Position numbers and translations under genes: made by a program
Notes under the pieces: model-generated
Seen by the model: only the letters and a program-made list of their open reading frames with translations
The model's database searches: none
Told to the model about the DNA's origin: nothing
Assembly (NCBI RefSeq): GCF_015207035.1
Contig: NZ_JADEXQ010000048.1
Location: 1 to 47,327, forward strand
Length of the DNA stretch: 47,327 bases
Origin: Romeriopsis navalis LEGE 11480
Lineage (GTDB): Bacteria; Cyanobacteriota; Cyanobacteriia; Leptolyngbyales; Leptolyngbyaceae
Reading direction: 5' to 3'
In this document: piece after piece, positions 28,090 through 36,626 of the stretch
How the letters are laid out: each line of letters begins with the position of its first letter
Position numbering within the stretch: position 1 is the first letter of the stretch

Positions 28090-28212
28090 ATGTTCGGTCA
28101 AATTGAAACATCTGAATTCGGTGAATTTCCCGTTATTGTCAAATGTATGGAAGTTCCTTTACTTACCGTTTCTGATGTACATTGCTGCAAAGTTTATAGA
28201 AATATTTGGTGA
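28090..28212 (+). CDS. Possible 40-aa upstream ORF before cyAbrB
   Basis: An ATG-started frame of 40 codons runs to a TGA only 3 bp before the cyAbrB ATG. The product would start MFGQIETSEFGEFPVIVK and contain a CC pair near its end. No Shine-Dalgarno is evident and the composition is mixed. It may be a translated leader affecting cyAbrB, or chance. I recognise no family. Confidence 0.25.
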   Translation: MFGQIETSEFGEFPVIVKCMEVPLLTVSDVHCCKVYRNIW

Positions 28213-28215
28213 CGC

Positions 28216-28599
28216 ATGGCTGAGAATGCAACCGCGCCTCTAACCGGCAAGGCATTACTACAAAAAGTGAAAGAATTCGACAATTTGCGAGTTCGAGAGA
28301 AAGCTAAGCGCTGTGGATACTACACAGCGAAAGGCGATACTATTCGGGTCGATGTTACCGGCTTTTACGATGCAGTCTTGGCCGCAAAAGGATTACATCT
28401 CGATCCAGAAAGTGCCCGTGATGGTCGTGGTCGTGAAGCGACGTATCGGGTAAGTGTTCATAAAAACGGGCAAATCGTGATTGGCTCTGCCTATACCCAG
28501 GAAATGGGCTTACAGCCTGGCGATGAATTTATCATTAAGCTCGGTTACAAGCATATTCGTTTAGTCCAAGTCGATCAGGAAGAGCAAGAAGAAGAATAG
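28216..28599 (+). CDS. cyAbrB-family transcriptional regulator
   Basis: 127 aa, ATG start. The sequence matches cyanobacterial AbrB proteins (CalA/CalB, cyAbrB1/2): the N-terminal TAPLTGKALLQKVKEFDNL, then KAKRCGYYTAKGDT, the GRGREATYRVSVHKNGQIVI segment and the C-terminal AbrB-like swapped-hairpin part (GLQPGDEFIIKLGYKHIRL), ending in an acidic tail. These DNA-binding proteins are abundant, global regulators of carbon/nitrogen balance and related genes. Which paralogue this is (cyAbrB1 or 2) needs alignment. It has a long AT-rich upstream region and a strong hairpin downstream. Confidence 0.93.
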   Translation: MAENATAPLTGKALLQKVKEFDNLRVREKAKRCGYYTAKGDTIRVDVTGFYDAVLAAKGLHLDPESARDGRGREATYRVSVHKNGQIVIGSAYTQEMGLQPGDEFIIKLGYKHIRLVQVDQEEQEEE

Positions 28600-28636
28600 A
28601 GTCAGTATTTCCGGCTCAGTATTTGACGTCATCCAC

Positions 28637-28676
28637 TACATGAACGGCGCATACTAAAGTATGCGCCGTTCATGTA
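28637..28676 (+). terminator. Perfect 18-bp hairpin after cyAbrB
   Basis: TACATGAACGGCGCATAC pairs perfectly with GTATGCGCCGTTCATGTA around a TAAA loop. It is 38 bp after the stop codon. There is no T tract (ATCAAAACC follows), so it is either an atypical terminator or a 3'-end stabilising structure. Confidence 0.7.
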
Positions 28677-28838
28677 TCAAAACCAGTGCGGTTTAGTTCT
28701 CCCGAGACTGATCAAGTTGCAATTCTAGTTCGACTGCCTCACCTGAAAGCCTTGCCGCTAATCCATTGGATGATGAGACAAGATTTCTTGCGATGGAATA
28801 CCCCTGGGCTCGAAAGCATTATTTAGCTTCTTAGCCAA

Positions 28839-29615
28839 TCAAAATTTCAACGTGGGCCAATCCGCCTCACGTTCATAAGCAGTCATATTCGAAAATCGTC
28901 TGAGTTCTGCCTGATGGACCCAAAATTCCTGTTGACTCGTCGCAATCCACGTTTGATTCAGTTGATCAAGCTGATGGCTCAATTGTTCGCGATCGACAGT
29001 ACTCAAATCACCGAAGTAACCCAATGTAATGTGAGGGGTGAAATAGTACTGCTGCTCAATTCCAATTTCAATCAGCCCTGGATTTTGATAGAGCGCTCGC
29101 CTTAAATTCAAAATATTGTAATATCCGACTTCATCCGTTGCGGCTAGGGCCATCGAAATTGCCCGCGTCATCACCATCAAACCAACAACTTGAAACCGGA
29201 TAGGTTCACCCACCAAAAATGGATCGCATTGCAAGAAACTCTGGGCTACACGCTCTTGCAACTTAGCATCAAAGCCGCTGGTTTTTCGCGCATGCTCATA
29301 GGCGTCAGCCCAGATCACATCGGCCAGCGTGAGATGAAAACTTGTCGCAGGAATCGGGATAAAACATTCCGCCCCCAGAGTTTGAGCCACTTGTTCTTGA
29401 AATTGCGTGAGGCCCACATACAATTCTGAATTTTTACCATCCGCCTTACCCGGCGGCGTAACCACGGTATAACCTGGAAAATCAGCAGGCTGCCAGGCTT
29501 GGCCATCACGGCAAAACTTGGGTGAACTTTGGATGTGCTGGACCTGCGCTTTATAGGTTTCAGGTAGCGTATGTCTCAAAATACGATTGAGATAAATTTG
29601 ATAGTTCTCGTCCAA
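28839..29615 (-). CDS. DUF1868 / 2H-phosphoesterase-like protein
   Basis: 258 aa, ATG start. Two HxT motifs typical of the 2H phosphoesterase (LigT, 2'-5' RNA ligase-like) superfamily are seen: SFHLTLADV (near residue 92) and TPHITLGYFG (near 193), about 100 residues apart as expected. The DUF1868 features FPGYTVVTPP and NSELYVGL also appear. The likely activity is hydrolysis of a cyclic phosphodiester on RNA or a nucleotide; the substrate is unknown. It is a single gene, divergent from holA. Confidence 0.87.
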   Translation of the reverse strand: MDENYQIYLNRILRHTLPETYKAQVQHIQSSPKFCRDGQAWQPADFPGYTVVTPPGKADGKNSELYVGLTQFQEQVAQTLGAECFIPIPATSFHLTLADVIWADAYEHARKTSGFDAKLQERVAQSFLQCDPFLVGEPIRFQVVGLMVMTRAISMALAATDEVGYYNILNLRRALYQNPGLIEIGIEQQYYFTPHITLGYFGDLSTVDREQLSHQLDQLNQTWIATSQQEFWVHQAELRRFSNMTAYEREADWPTLKF

Positions 29616-29911
29616 GTGAGTTGACCCCGCAGCTTTGACTTGTCTCCCTTTAATCTAGCGGGAAACCTCGACACTCTGAACATTACCAGCCAACATATTT
29701 GCTAGAAACCTGACATCACAGGCAACCCGTTTACAAAATTTATGCTTCTTTCCTTCAGCTTGGGGATCAGCAGATCGACCACCCAGGCAAAATTATTGGG
29801 CCTATTGCTGGAGCCGAACTAGAAATTCGCTTACGATATGAGTTCTCCGGCGATCCAGCGTAGTGCGATTCGATCGCCTCTGGAATCTGCAAATTTTGAA
29901 ATGGCGGAGCT
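29616..29911. other. Divergent region between DUF1868 and holA
   Basis: 296 bp. Contains a 49-codon frame without ATG, GTG or TTG (29714-29863) that reads as protein-like (GKIIGPIAGAELEIRLRYEF) and could be a gene remnant or chance. No strong promoter pair was recognised. Confidence 0.4.
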
Positions 29912-30916
29912 ATGGCAATTTACTTCTTTTGGGGTGATGATGACTTTGCTTTGACGCAAGCCATCCAAAAGTTACAGACAGACACGCTTGATCCCGCCTG
30001 GGCCAGCTTTAACTTCGATCGCATTACGCCAGACCAAGCTGATCCCGTCGAACTCGCGCTCAATCAGGCCATGACACCCCCGTTTGGCATGGGACAACGC
30101 TTTGTCTGGTTAGTCGATACAACCATTGCGCAGCGTTGTAGTGAAGATCTACTGGCAGAACTCGAACGCACATTACCGGCAATTCCCGAAACAACGACAT
30201 TACTACTCAGTAGTCACAGTAAACCGGATGGTCGGCTCAAATCGACCAAACTCCTGAAAAAAACAGCGAATGTTCAGGAATTTGGCTTGATCCCTCCCTG
30301 GAAAACTGATCTGCTCCACCGGCAAGCGGAAAAAATCGCTGAAACTTATCACATTCAACTCACAGCGGCGGCCTTCGATTATCTCGTCGAAGCTGTCGGC
30401 AACAACACCCGACAACTTCATAATGAACTCGAAAAAATATCGCTCTTTGCCGATGGCAACTCGCAATCCCTTGATGTGGGAACGATCGCTCCGCTCATCA
30501 CCACAAGTACCCAAAGCGCATTGCAACTATCCAGCACAATTCGCCAAGGCAATACCCCAGTCGCATTAGAACTCGTTGCCGATTTGCTACGACAGAACGA
30601 GCCCGCGCTGCGCATCGTCGCCACCTTAATCGGTCAATTTCGCCAACGCCTCTGGATTCGCATCATGATGGACGCGGGGGAACGGGACGATAAAATAATT
30701 GCTCAAGCGGCAAATATTGGGAATCCCAAACAACTTTATTTTCTGCGGCAAGAGCTTGCAAGCATTTCCACCCCGCAGTTAAAACGCGCAATGCCACTGC
30801 TGCTCGACCTAGAATACAGCTTGAAACGCCAGGGAGCCGAAGAAGTCGCAGCCCTTCAGACCAAAATTATTGAGCTATGCCAACTCTTTAAACCACGATC
30901 GACATCCAGCAAGTAA
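29912..30916 (+). CDS. holA: DNA polymerase III delta subunit HolA
   Basis: 334 aa, ATG start. HolA opens the sliding-clamp ring within the clamp loader during replication. The N-terminal IYFFWGDDDFALTQAIQKL segment is the family's start (usually YxxxGxExxL). Then come a Rossmann-like region with a degenerate nucleotide site, TTLLLSSHSKPDGRLKSTKLLKK (about 93-115), and the NNTRQLHNELEKISLFA motif (about 165-181). The C-terminal helical domain contains PALRIVATLIGQFRQRL. Length is typical (about 330-340 aa). Soluble, cytoplasmic. The gene has no obvious operon partners. Confidence 0.95.
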   Translation: MAIYFFWGDDDFALTQAIQKLQTDTLDPAWASFNFDRITPDQADPVELALNQAMTPPFGMGQRFVWLVDTTIAQRCSEDLLAELERTLPAIPETTTLLLSSHSKPDGRLKSTKLLKKTANVQEFGLIPPWKTDLLHRQAEKIAETYHIQLTAAAFDYLVEAVGNNTRQLHNELEKISLFADGNSQSLDVGTIAPLITTSTQSALQLSSTIRQGNTPVALELVADLLRQNEPALRIVATLIGQFRQRLWIRIMMDAGERDDKIIAQAANIGNPKQLYFLRQELASISTPQLKRAMPLLLDLEYSLKRQGAEEVAALQTKIIELCQLFKPRSTSSK

Positions 30917-31199
30917 CCTCAACTGCGGACAATCAAATCAAGGATGATCCAGATATTTAGACACAACACGGGAATCCAACGGTGCGAGGAAACAATACAA
31001 ATGCACCCTAAGTTAACAGGCATATCTGAGAATAACTATTTCCTCCGTAAAGATACGCTATTCGATAGTTGTCAAGTTGCACAAAATCATCAGATTTTGC
31101 GGAACTTATGCCGAATAAAATAGTTCAAGATAAACAAGACCTGAATTGTGTGCAAGTTTGTGGAGTGGCACACTCCAACATGCCATAATCGCCTACTGA

Positions 31200-31736
31200 A
31201 TGCTGGATTTTCAATACGCTATGGCTTCCAAATCAATTCCCCCACTAACAACGCAGCGGCATTTCTTGCCAAAAGCAACCAAATCCGGGCGATTACTCAA
31301 AGCCTGGACAATCAGCAGCCTTTCATTACTAACATTGACGACGACCATCTTGTTGCCTAGTCCTTTCGGCCAGGGCCCGGCAGCCTTGGCCCAAAAAAGT
31401 GATAAGGCGATTCTGACAAATGAAACACTATTCACAAATTATGTTAGAGCCGCCTTTGACATTGAGAAACAGCGTCGCACGATGATGGGACAAGTGAAGC
31501 AAATGACGGGTGGAACTGTGCCCGGCAACGTCTGTGTCAATCTCAGCAAATTACCCGGCGGACAACGCACTTTAGTCAAAGGGATTTGCAATAGCTTTGC
31601 GAAGTTTGCATCCACCACTGTCACGAAAAAATACAAACTTTCTCCGAAGCAATTCAATGCATTTCAGCGGCAAACCAACAGCCCCGCCATGCGCAAGCGG
31701 ATTAACCGAAAGATTCAAGCGTTGAAGCTGAAATAA
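31200..31736 (+). CDS. Secreted DUF4168-like protein
   Basis: 178 aa from the ATG at 31200; an ATG at 31221 is an alternative. There is a basic N-terminus, then a hydrophobic segment SSLSLLTLTTTILLPSPF (about 39-56) and a probable cleavage around ALA-Q (about 62-65), suggesting export. The mature part reads ETLFTNYVRAAFDIEKQRRTMM, then a Cys (VCVNL) and GICNSF with a second Cys, and YKLSPKQFNAFQRQTNS near the C-terminus. This arrangement fits the DUF4168 helical periplasmic family. The two cysteines may form a disulfide. Function unknown. It is convergent with the periplasmic protein gene. Confidence 0.7.
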   Translation: MLDFQYAMASKSIPPLTTQRHFLPKATKSGRLLKAWTISSLSLLTLTTTILLPSPFGQGPAALAQKSDKAILTNETLFTNYVRAAFDIEKQRRTMMGQVKQMTGGTVPGNVCVNLSKLPGGQRTLVKGICNSFAKFASTTVTKKYKLSPKQFNAFQRQTNSPAMRKRINRKIQALKLK

Positions 31737-31766
31737 GCGTAAATTTAGCCCCGAAAGCTAAAATCC

Positions 31767-31799
31767 AGCCATAAACTGATTCAATGTCGGTTTATGGCT
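31767..31799. terminator. Bidirectional terminator between convergent genes
   Basis: AGCCATAAAC pairs perfectly with GTTTATGGCT (10 bp, 13-base loop), followed by ATTT on plus and GGATTTTAGC on minus. It overlaps the stop codon of the minus-strand gene. Confidence 0.7.
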
Positions 31800-32859
31800 A
31801 TTTGGGTTGAGTCACCTGAAACTGTATAGCGCTACGACTTTCAATCACCGGTGGAACTTGGCCCGGCGCAATCGCCAGCGGCTGGCTCACGATATCTGAA
31901 GTCATCTGAATCGACGATTTCGATGGCATCAACGTTCGGATATCCCAGACCATCTGCCCTGTACCAGTTGAATTCAAAGATTTCACCTGTAAATCACCGA
32001 AGCCCTTCACACCCGGTTTAAACTGCTGATCCATTGCCGATTGACTGAACCGGGATTTGATCGTCGCGATCCCATCCTTCAACGCCATTAGTTCATAAGT
32101 TGTCTTCTGACTCACCGTTATCCCATTCACTTCCACCGGGATAGTCTGCTGCCACTGGCTACCTACACCGATCGGCATCGTCGGCAAGGGGACAGATAAA
32201 TGACTCACAGATTGAAAAACTTGGCCGATGAGAGATTGTTGCAATGCGCTCAGGCTCTGGGGCGCGACGATTTCACCGGATTTCAACATCCCAATCGTGC
32301 TGACCACGTACTTACCAGTTAGACCTTCCAACGGCTGTAACTGTTGCTGCAATAGTTTTTTGGTCATTGGGGATACGTCACGACCGCCACGGGTCAATCC
32401 CACATCACGATAAGCGATTGTTGAATGGATATCGCCGTTGCGATCGACTTGGATGATTTGCACATCCAAGGTGGCTGTCATTTCCGGCAGGGGCAATGCT
32501 TTCAAACGCCGCTCACCAACTTTGATTTGAGTTGCTAACTGCCAAACTAACCGTAACCGCTGACGACTACCGGCCACCGCACGAATCCGCAATTTCTGCG
32601 TTGGCTGTGCGCCAACGACCAACACCTCAACTGACTGGTTTGAACTAATTGCCAATGGCAAGGTTAGGGATTTTTTCGGCTTTTCAGGTACTTGCGTCGA
32701 GGCAAGTGGCGGTAAAGGCTGATTTAACCGAGCGGGCAACGACCGACCCTCAGCGATAGCGGCCTCAGGCAAAGCCACGCAAGCTACAGTTGCACCGACG
32801 GCCATCACCCTAGCGATCCGCAACATCAAGCGTACAATTCGTTGATTCCGCCGCATCAT
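31798..32859 (-). CDS. Exported protein of unknown function
   Basis: 353 aa from the ATG at 32859, preceded by GGAGTGGG at good spacing. The frame also extends to a TTG at 32934 directly after the aroQ stop, which is less likely. The N-terminus has basic residues (MMRRNQRIVRLMLRIARVM) and a hydrophobic stretch AVGATVACVALPEAAIAEG, a signal peptide with likely cleavage after AIA. The mature protein is beta-rich, with no cysteine pairs and no recognised catalytic motif. It has a repeated Q/V/P pattern and segments such as GDIHSTIAYRDVG and VGSQWQQTIPVEVNG that loosely resemble DUF6263-type proteins; this assignment is weak. It lies directly downstream of aroQ on the same strand, probably in one transcript. 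Confidence 0.75.
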   Translation of the reverse strand: MMRRNQRIVRLMLRIARVMAVGATVACVALPEAAIAEGRSLPARLNQPLPPLASTQVPEKPKKSLTLPLAISSNQSVEVLVVGAQPTQKLRIRAVAGSRQRLRLVWQLATQIKVGERRLKALPLPEMTATLDVQIIQVDRNGDIHSTIAYRDVGLTRGGRDVSPMTKKLLQQQLQPLEGLTGKYVVSTIGMLKSGEIVAPQSLSALQQSLIGQVFQSVSHLSVPLPTMPIGVGSQWQQTIPVEVNGITVSQKTTYELMALKDGIATIKSRFSQSAMDQQFKPGVKGFGDLQVKSLNSTGTGQMVWDIRTLMPSKSSIQMTSDIVSQPLAIAPGQVPPVIESRSAIQFQVTQPK

Positions 32860-32934
32860 CCCACTCCGTAAAAGCACCTCGACCGGGAGCCAACTCAAAT
32901 ACGCCGAACAATCCACAGCCCACACGTCAGCCAA

Positions 32935-33396
32935 TTAGGTATCGGCAGCTGTATCTTTGATCTGGTTTAAATAAGTCACCAATGCTCGCAACCCCAAGCG
33001 ATAACTTTCTGGCCCAAACCCACTAATTTGGCCGATCGCCACCGGTGCAATATAGGAATGGTGTCGAAACTCTTCGCGCCGATGAATGTTACTGAGATGA
33101 ACTTCCACCGCTGGGATATTCACCCCAGCAATGGCATCACGCAACGCCACACTGGTATGGGTATAGGCACCAGGGTTGATCAAAATCCCTTGATGACTTT
33201 CCAGCGCTGCATGAATCTGATCAATCAGCGCTCCTTCATGATTCGATTGAAACACTGCCACTGCAACACCCAGCAACTGCGCTTCCTGCTCCAGCATCCG
33301 ATTCACATCCATTAAAGAAGCCGAACCATAAACCCCCGGCTCGCGTCGACCCAGGAGATTTAGATTCGGCCCATGAAGTATCAAAATACTCGCCAA
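32935..33396 (-). CDS. aroQ: 3-dehydroquinate dehydratase, type II
   Basis: 153 aa, TTG start at 33396 with AGGG 8-10 bases upstream; no ATG gives the full N-terminus. AroQ converts 3-dehydroquinate to 3-dehydroshikimate in the shikimate pathway. The signature [19 protein letters not shown] is present, with the catalytic Tyr in VYG and Arg in [21 protein letters not shown] (substrate binding), [19 protein letters not shown] (catalytic His) and [13 protein letters not shown] also match. Length (about 145-155 aa) is normal. Dodecameric soluble enzyme. Confidence 0.96.
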   Translation of the reverse strand: MASILILHGPNLNLLGRREPGVYGSASLMDVNRMLEQEAQLLGVAVAVFQSNHEGALIDQIHAALESHQGILINPGAYTHTSVALRDAIAGVNIPAVEVHLSNIHRREEFRHHSYIAPVAIGQISGFGPESYRLGLRALVTYLNQIKDTAADT

Positions 33397-33443
33397 GTTG
33401 TCGCCCTACAGTCAGTCCAAACTTCGCCCGCAATAAGGATCAG

Positions 33444-33578
33444 TTAATGGCGGAATCGATCGTGCACTGGAATGGGAATCGCTTCTACTTCCGGCTCGGC
33501 AACCGGACCAAGCAGTACTTCGATCGCACGATCGGCCCATTCTTTGATCTTTTCCAGAACGCGCTCAAGGTAGCCCAT
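33444..33578 (-). CDS. 44-aa conserved-looking small protein
   Basis: ATG start at 33578 with AAGGAG 10 bases upstream. An amphipathic helix (YLERVLEKIKEWADRAIEVL, about 3-22) is followed by a Pro/Glu-rich turn (GPVAEPEVEAIPIPV) and a basic tail HDRFRH. The strong ribosome binding site and the helix-turn-basic layout make it a credible gene. I recall similar short proteins in other cyanobacteria, but cannot verify that. It may bind a membrane surface or a partner. Same strand as aroQ, 47 bp upstream of it. Confidence 0.72.
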   Translation of the reverse strand: MGYLERVLEKIKEWADRAIEVLLGPVAEPEVEAIPIPVHDRFRH

Positions 33579-33784
33579 GTAGTGCAAACTCCTTAGATAT
33601 GGCTGGACAGACTAGCAGACAAAACAAGCTGAGTTGGACAGCAAGCATTGGCTAGTCGATCATCGATAAACTTATCTTAACAAGACATTGAAGAAAAACC
33701 AACGATCTTGACGAATTTCATTGGAGCGATCCCTTTACTTGTCACAGACTTTATGTTCGGGTAATGCCTTGTTACACCTTGCTT

Positions 33785-35062
33785 CTAATCCAAATGGAAG
33801 GGCGTTGTGATGCAGGCTCGACGCAACTGATCCAAGGCGGAGCAAACACTCACGCGACGGACCCAATCACGCCCTCGAGCCCCAAATTGATAGCGCTTCG
33901 CCATCACATTCACAGGACCCGCAACACCAATATAAACGCAACCTACTGGCTTATCCGGTGTCCCACCATCTGGACCGGCAACACCCGTAATACTCAGCCC
34001 CCAGGTTGTCCCTAAGCGATCACGGACACCTTGAGCCATTTGTTTTGCGACGGCTTCACTTACGGCTCCAAGCTGCGCCAAATCCGCTGCACTCACATCC
34101 AGCAAAGACTGCTTGACCGAGTTATCGTAAGCAATCACCCCACCATGAAAATACTGCGAACTCCCAGGTATCTCCGTCAAGTAGGATCCCAGACCACCCC
34201 CAGTGCAAGATTCAGCCACCGCGAGGGTTTCCTGACGCTGTTGCAGTAACGCACCAACCGCTGTGCCGAGCGACTGAGCATCCGCCCCAAAGCAGTCAAT
34301 CCCAGCGATATCACGAATCTCCGCTTCCATTGGCGCAATGAGTGCCATCGCCGCATCAGTCGTTGGCGCTTTTGCTGAAATCCGTAGCTTGACCTCACCC
34401 CAATTTGAATAAGGGGCAACCGTCGGATTTGCCTGTTCGAATAAATGACTCACCTTTTCTGCTAAGGCCGATTCCGAAACCCCCCAGAATCGCAAAATCC
34501 GACTGGCGATGACATCCGCTGACCAACCTTGAGCTTTTAACAGCGGCACGGCGATATCCTGCCACATACGTTTCATTTCGCTGGGTACACCCGGAAACGT
34601 CAAAATCAGTAAATGTGGCTGTGGTGACCAAATCATCCCAGGCGCCGTACCAACGGGATTCTTTAGAATATCCGCCCCTTCGGGGAGTAGTGCTTGCTTA
34701 CGATTATTGTCCGTCAATGTCCGACCACGTTGTGCAAACTTCGCCTGAATATCGTTCCAGACTTCAGCCCGTTCAACCAAAGCCGTCTGGAAAGTATTCG
34801 CAATCGTTTCGGTCGTCAAATCATCGGGTGTGGGGCCCAAACCACCCGTAAAAATTAGCAAATTCGCCCGACTAGCGGCTAGCTCGATCGCCTGCTGCAA
34901 CCGCTCGGGATTATCCCCGACGGTTGTTTGGTAGTAGTGTGCAATTCCGAGTTTTGCCAGCTCTTGCGCTAGATATTGGCCATTAGAATTCAGAATGTCG
35001 CCCAGCAGTAACTCAGACCCAACACTGATTACTTCTGCAACTTTTACCTCGACGTTTGTCAT
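33785..35062 (-). CDS. cinA: CinA-family protein (MoCF domain plus PncC-type amidohydrolase)
   Basis: 425 aa from the ATG at 35062; a TTG at 35080 is less likely. The N-terminal MoCF-like domain begins AEVISVGSELLLGDILNSNG and has TGGLGPTPDDLT (near residue 76). The C-terminal CinA/PncC domain has VAESCTGGGLGSYLTEIPGSS (near 280) and TWGLSITGVAGPDGGTPDKPVG. The PncC half hydrolyses nicotinamide mononucleotide to nicotinate mononucleotide in NAD recycling; the MoCF half relates to ADP-ribose pyrophosphatase activity in some CinA proteins. Soluble. It lies between the 44-aa gene and the WecA-type transferase, all on the minus strand. Confidence 0.95.
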   Translation of the reverse strand: MTNVEVKVAEVISVGSELLLGDILNSNGQYLAQELAKLGIAHYYQTTVGDNPERLQQAIELAASRANLLIFTGGLGPTPDDLTTETIANTFQTALVERAEVWNDIQAKFAQRGRTLTDNNRKQALLPEGADILKNPVGTAPGMIWSPQPHLLILTFPGVPSEMKRMWQDIAVPLLKAQGWSADVIASRILRFWGVSESALAEKVSHLFEQANPTVAPYSNWGEVKLRISAKAPTTDAAMALIAPMEAEIRDIAGIDCFGADAQSLGTAVGALLQQRQETLAVAESCTGGGLGSYLTEIPGSSQYFHGGVIAYDNSVKQSLLDVSAADLAQLGAVSEAVAKQMAQGVRDRLGTTWGLSITGVAGPDGGTPDKPVGCVYIGVAGPVNVMAKRYQFGARGRDWVRRVSVCSALDQLRRACITTPFHLD

Positions 35063-35160
35063 AAGTGACACCCTGCACAATACGGATCAACTAGCATAAA
35101 TGAGTATCGTCGATCGTTGAGCACGATCGGCGATATAAATAACGAAATTATTAGGTGAGG

Positions 35161-36216
35161 CTAGGCGCCAGGCTGTCGTGCAATGCGCCAAATTTTCCAG
35201 CCAGTAAAGGCTAGCAAGCCAGTCGCGGCACAAGCATAAGCCATGCCACTCGGCACCCCTGAAAACGCCATCGCAAGGCTCCCCACCCAAAGGGTCAAGG
35301 AATAGATAAAAATCACGGTCCGACGGTGTGAAATGCCCGCCTCTAGCAAACGATGATGCAAATGACTCTTATCAGCAATAAATGGCGACTTCCCACGGCT
35401 CAAACGATCAAAGATCACCGCCGACATATCCAAAATTGGTACAGCTAAAATCAAATACGGCAGCAACACCGCAACCGTCGTCACACTCTTCACTAAACCC
35501 GTTACACCGATCGCGGCCAAAGAAAAACCAATAAAATAAGCCCCGCCATCTCCCATGAAGATCTGAGCGGGGTTGAAATTATAACGGAGAAATCCTAAGC
35601 TGCCACCGGCCAAGGATGCCGCCAGTAGAGCCGCAGCGGGCTGCTTCATAAACAAACAAGTTACCAGCATCGAAACCGCAGCAATCCCCGAGACTCCGGC
35701 AGCCAGACCATCTAACCCATCAATCCAATTAATTGCATTGGCCATCCCGACCAACCAAATCACGGTAATGGGCAAACTCAACAGCTCTGGTAACCGAATG
35801 AGTCCCATTCCAGGAATGGTGAGGAAATCAATTTGGACGCCGCTATACCAGGCGAATGTCGCGACAACAATCTGCATCACCAAACGCGTCAAGGGCGGCA
35901 AATTAAGAATGTCATCGGCCAAGCCAATTCCAAAAAATGCTACCGCTCCACCAATCAGACCAACCATTTCCCAAGTTTTGTCCGGCGGTAATGCAGCAAA
36001 TCCCCCCATCAGCCACAGCACCACGACTGAAAGCATAAATCCGATGAAGATTGCGACCCCACCCAGGCGAACCATCGGTTTTTGATGAACTTTACGCGCA
36101 TCTGGCTGATCAACAAACCCACTCTTTAGCGCGGCCCGGTTGATTTTGGGTGTGAGCGTGAACACCGTCAGCGCCGCAATCGAAAAACCAATTAAAAGAT
36201 ACAAATAGGACAGCAT
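35161..36216 (-). CDS. Polyprenyl-phosphate GlcNAc-1-phosphate transferase (WecA/TagO type)
   Basis: 351 aa, ATG start. A polytopic MraY/WecA family enzyme with about ten TM segments. It transfers a sugar-1-phosphate from a UDP-sugar to undecaprenyl phosphate on the cytoplasmic face of the membrane, starting a surface glycan. Motifs: DARKVHQKPMVRLGGVAIF near residue 39, GLADDILNLPP (acidic pair), NAINWIDGLDGLAAG, FMGDGGAYFIGF, and SHLHHRLLEAGIS (the His-containing motif of the WecA branch). The strand continues towards cinA (98 bp). The acceptor glycan is not defined by context. Confidence 0.92.
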   Translation of the reverse strand: MLSYLYLLIGFSIAALTVFTLTPKINRAALKSGFVDQPDARKVHQKPMVRLGGVAIFIGFMLSVVVLWLMGGFAALPPDKTWEMVGLIGGAVAFFGIGLADDILNLPPLTRLVMQIVVATFAWYSGVQIDFLTIPGMGLIRLPELLSLPITVIWLVGMANAINWIDGLDGLAAGVSGIAAVSMLVTCLFMKQPAAALLAASLAGGSLGFLRYNFNPAQIFMGDGGAYFIGFSLAAIGVTGLVKSVTTVAVLLPYLILAVPILDMSAVIFDRLSRGKSPFIADKSHLHHRLLEAGISHRRTVIFIYSLTLWVGSLAMAFSGVPSGMAYACAATGLLAFTGWKIWRIARQPGA

Positions 36217-36626
36217 TGTTGAGATATTCAGGGGTGGGCGGATTTGGCAGGTCCAAACTCTCTACTCAGGGAGAAAGCAGTGAATGATCTATCTAGTCGC
36301 TGTGGTAGATGTTATCTAGCAAAGAATCTTTACGCAAACATTTACTCGCTTTATTCTTTCAGACTTCGGCAATTATTTCCGCCAAGAACTAGAAAAAGTA
36401 CTGCATTTTACTCTTTTCCTTTAGAACTGATGAAGCAAATTTACGGCACAGCACCATCGCATGATGACGGAAGTCAACAGCACACGGCGACCACAATCAT
36501 CGAAGTTGCCACAAACATTAAGCGCAGTTGCGCCAAAAGTAAAGAACGAGTTCATTTTCAGAACTCGCCCGCAATAAAACAACCGTAGATTTTCTGATCG
36601 TGGTTTTACCAAACTCGCTTAATCGA
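36217..36626. other. Intergenic region downstream of glyA
   Basis: 410 bp with no supported gene. A 114-codon frame on the plus strand (36244-36588) starts at TTG, lacks a ribosome binding site and looks like chance. It includes the candidate glyA terminator at 36547-36567 and probably the WecA-type gene's promoter at its left end. Confidence 0.5.
36547..36567 (-). terminator. Candidate terminator of glyA
   Basis: CGAGTTC and GAACTCG form a perfect 7-bp stem with a 7-base loop. On the minus strand it is followed by TTCTTTACTTTT, a fair T-rich tail, about 60 bp after the glyA stop. Confidence 0.5.

Noticed and set aside
32860-32934. N-terminal extension of the exported protein to a TTG next to the aroQ stop
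   Set aside because: The ATG at 32859 has a good Shine-Dalgarno and gives a proper signal peptide start.
36244-36588. 114-codon frame on the plus strand between the WecA-type gene and glyA
   Set aside because: TTG start, no ribosome binding site, unstructured composition and overlap with the likely glyA terminator; treated as chance.
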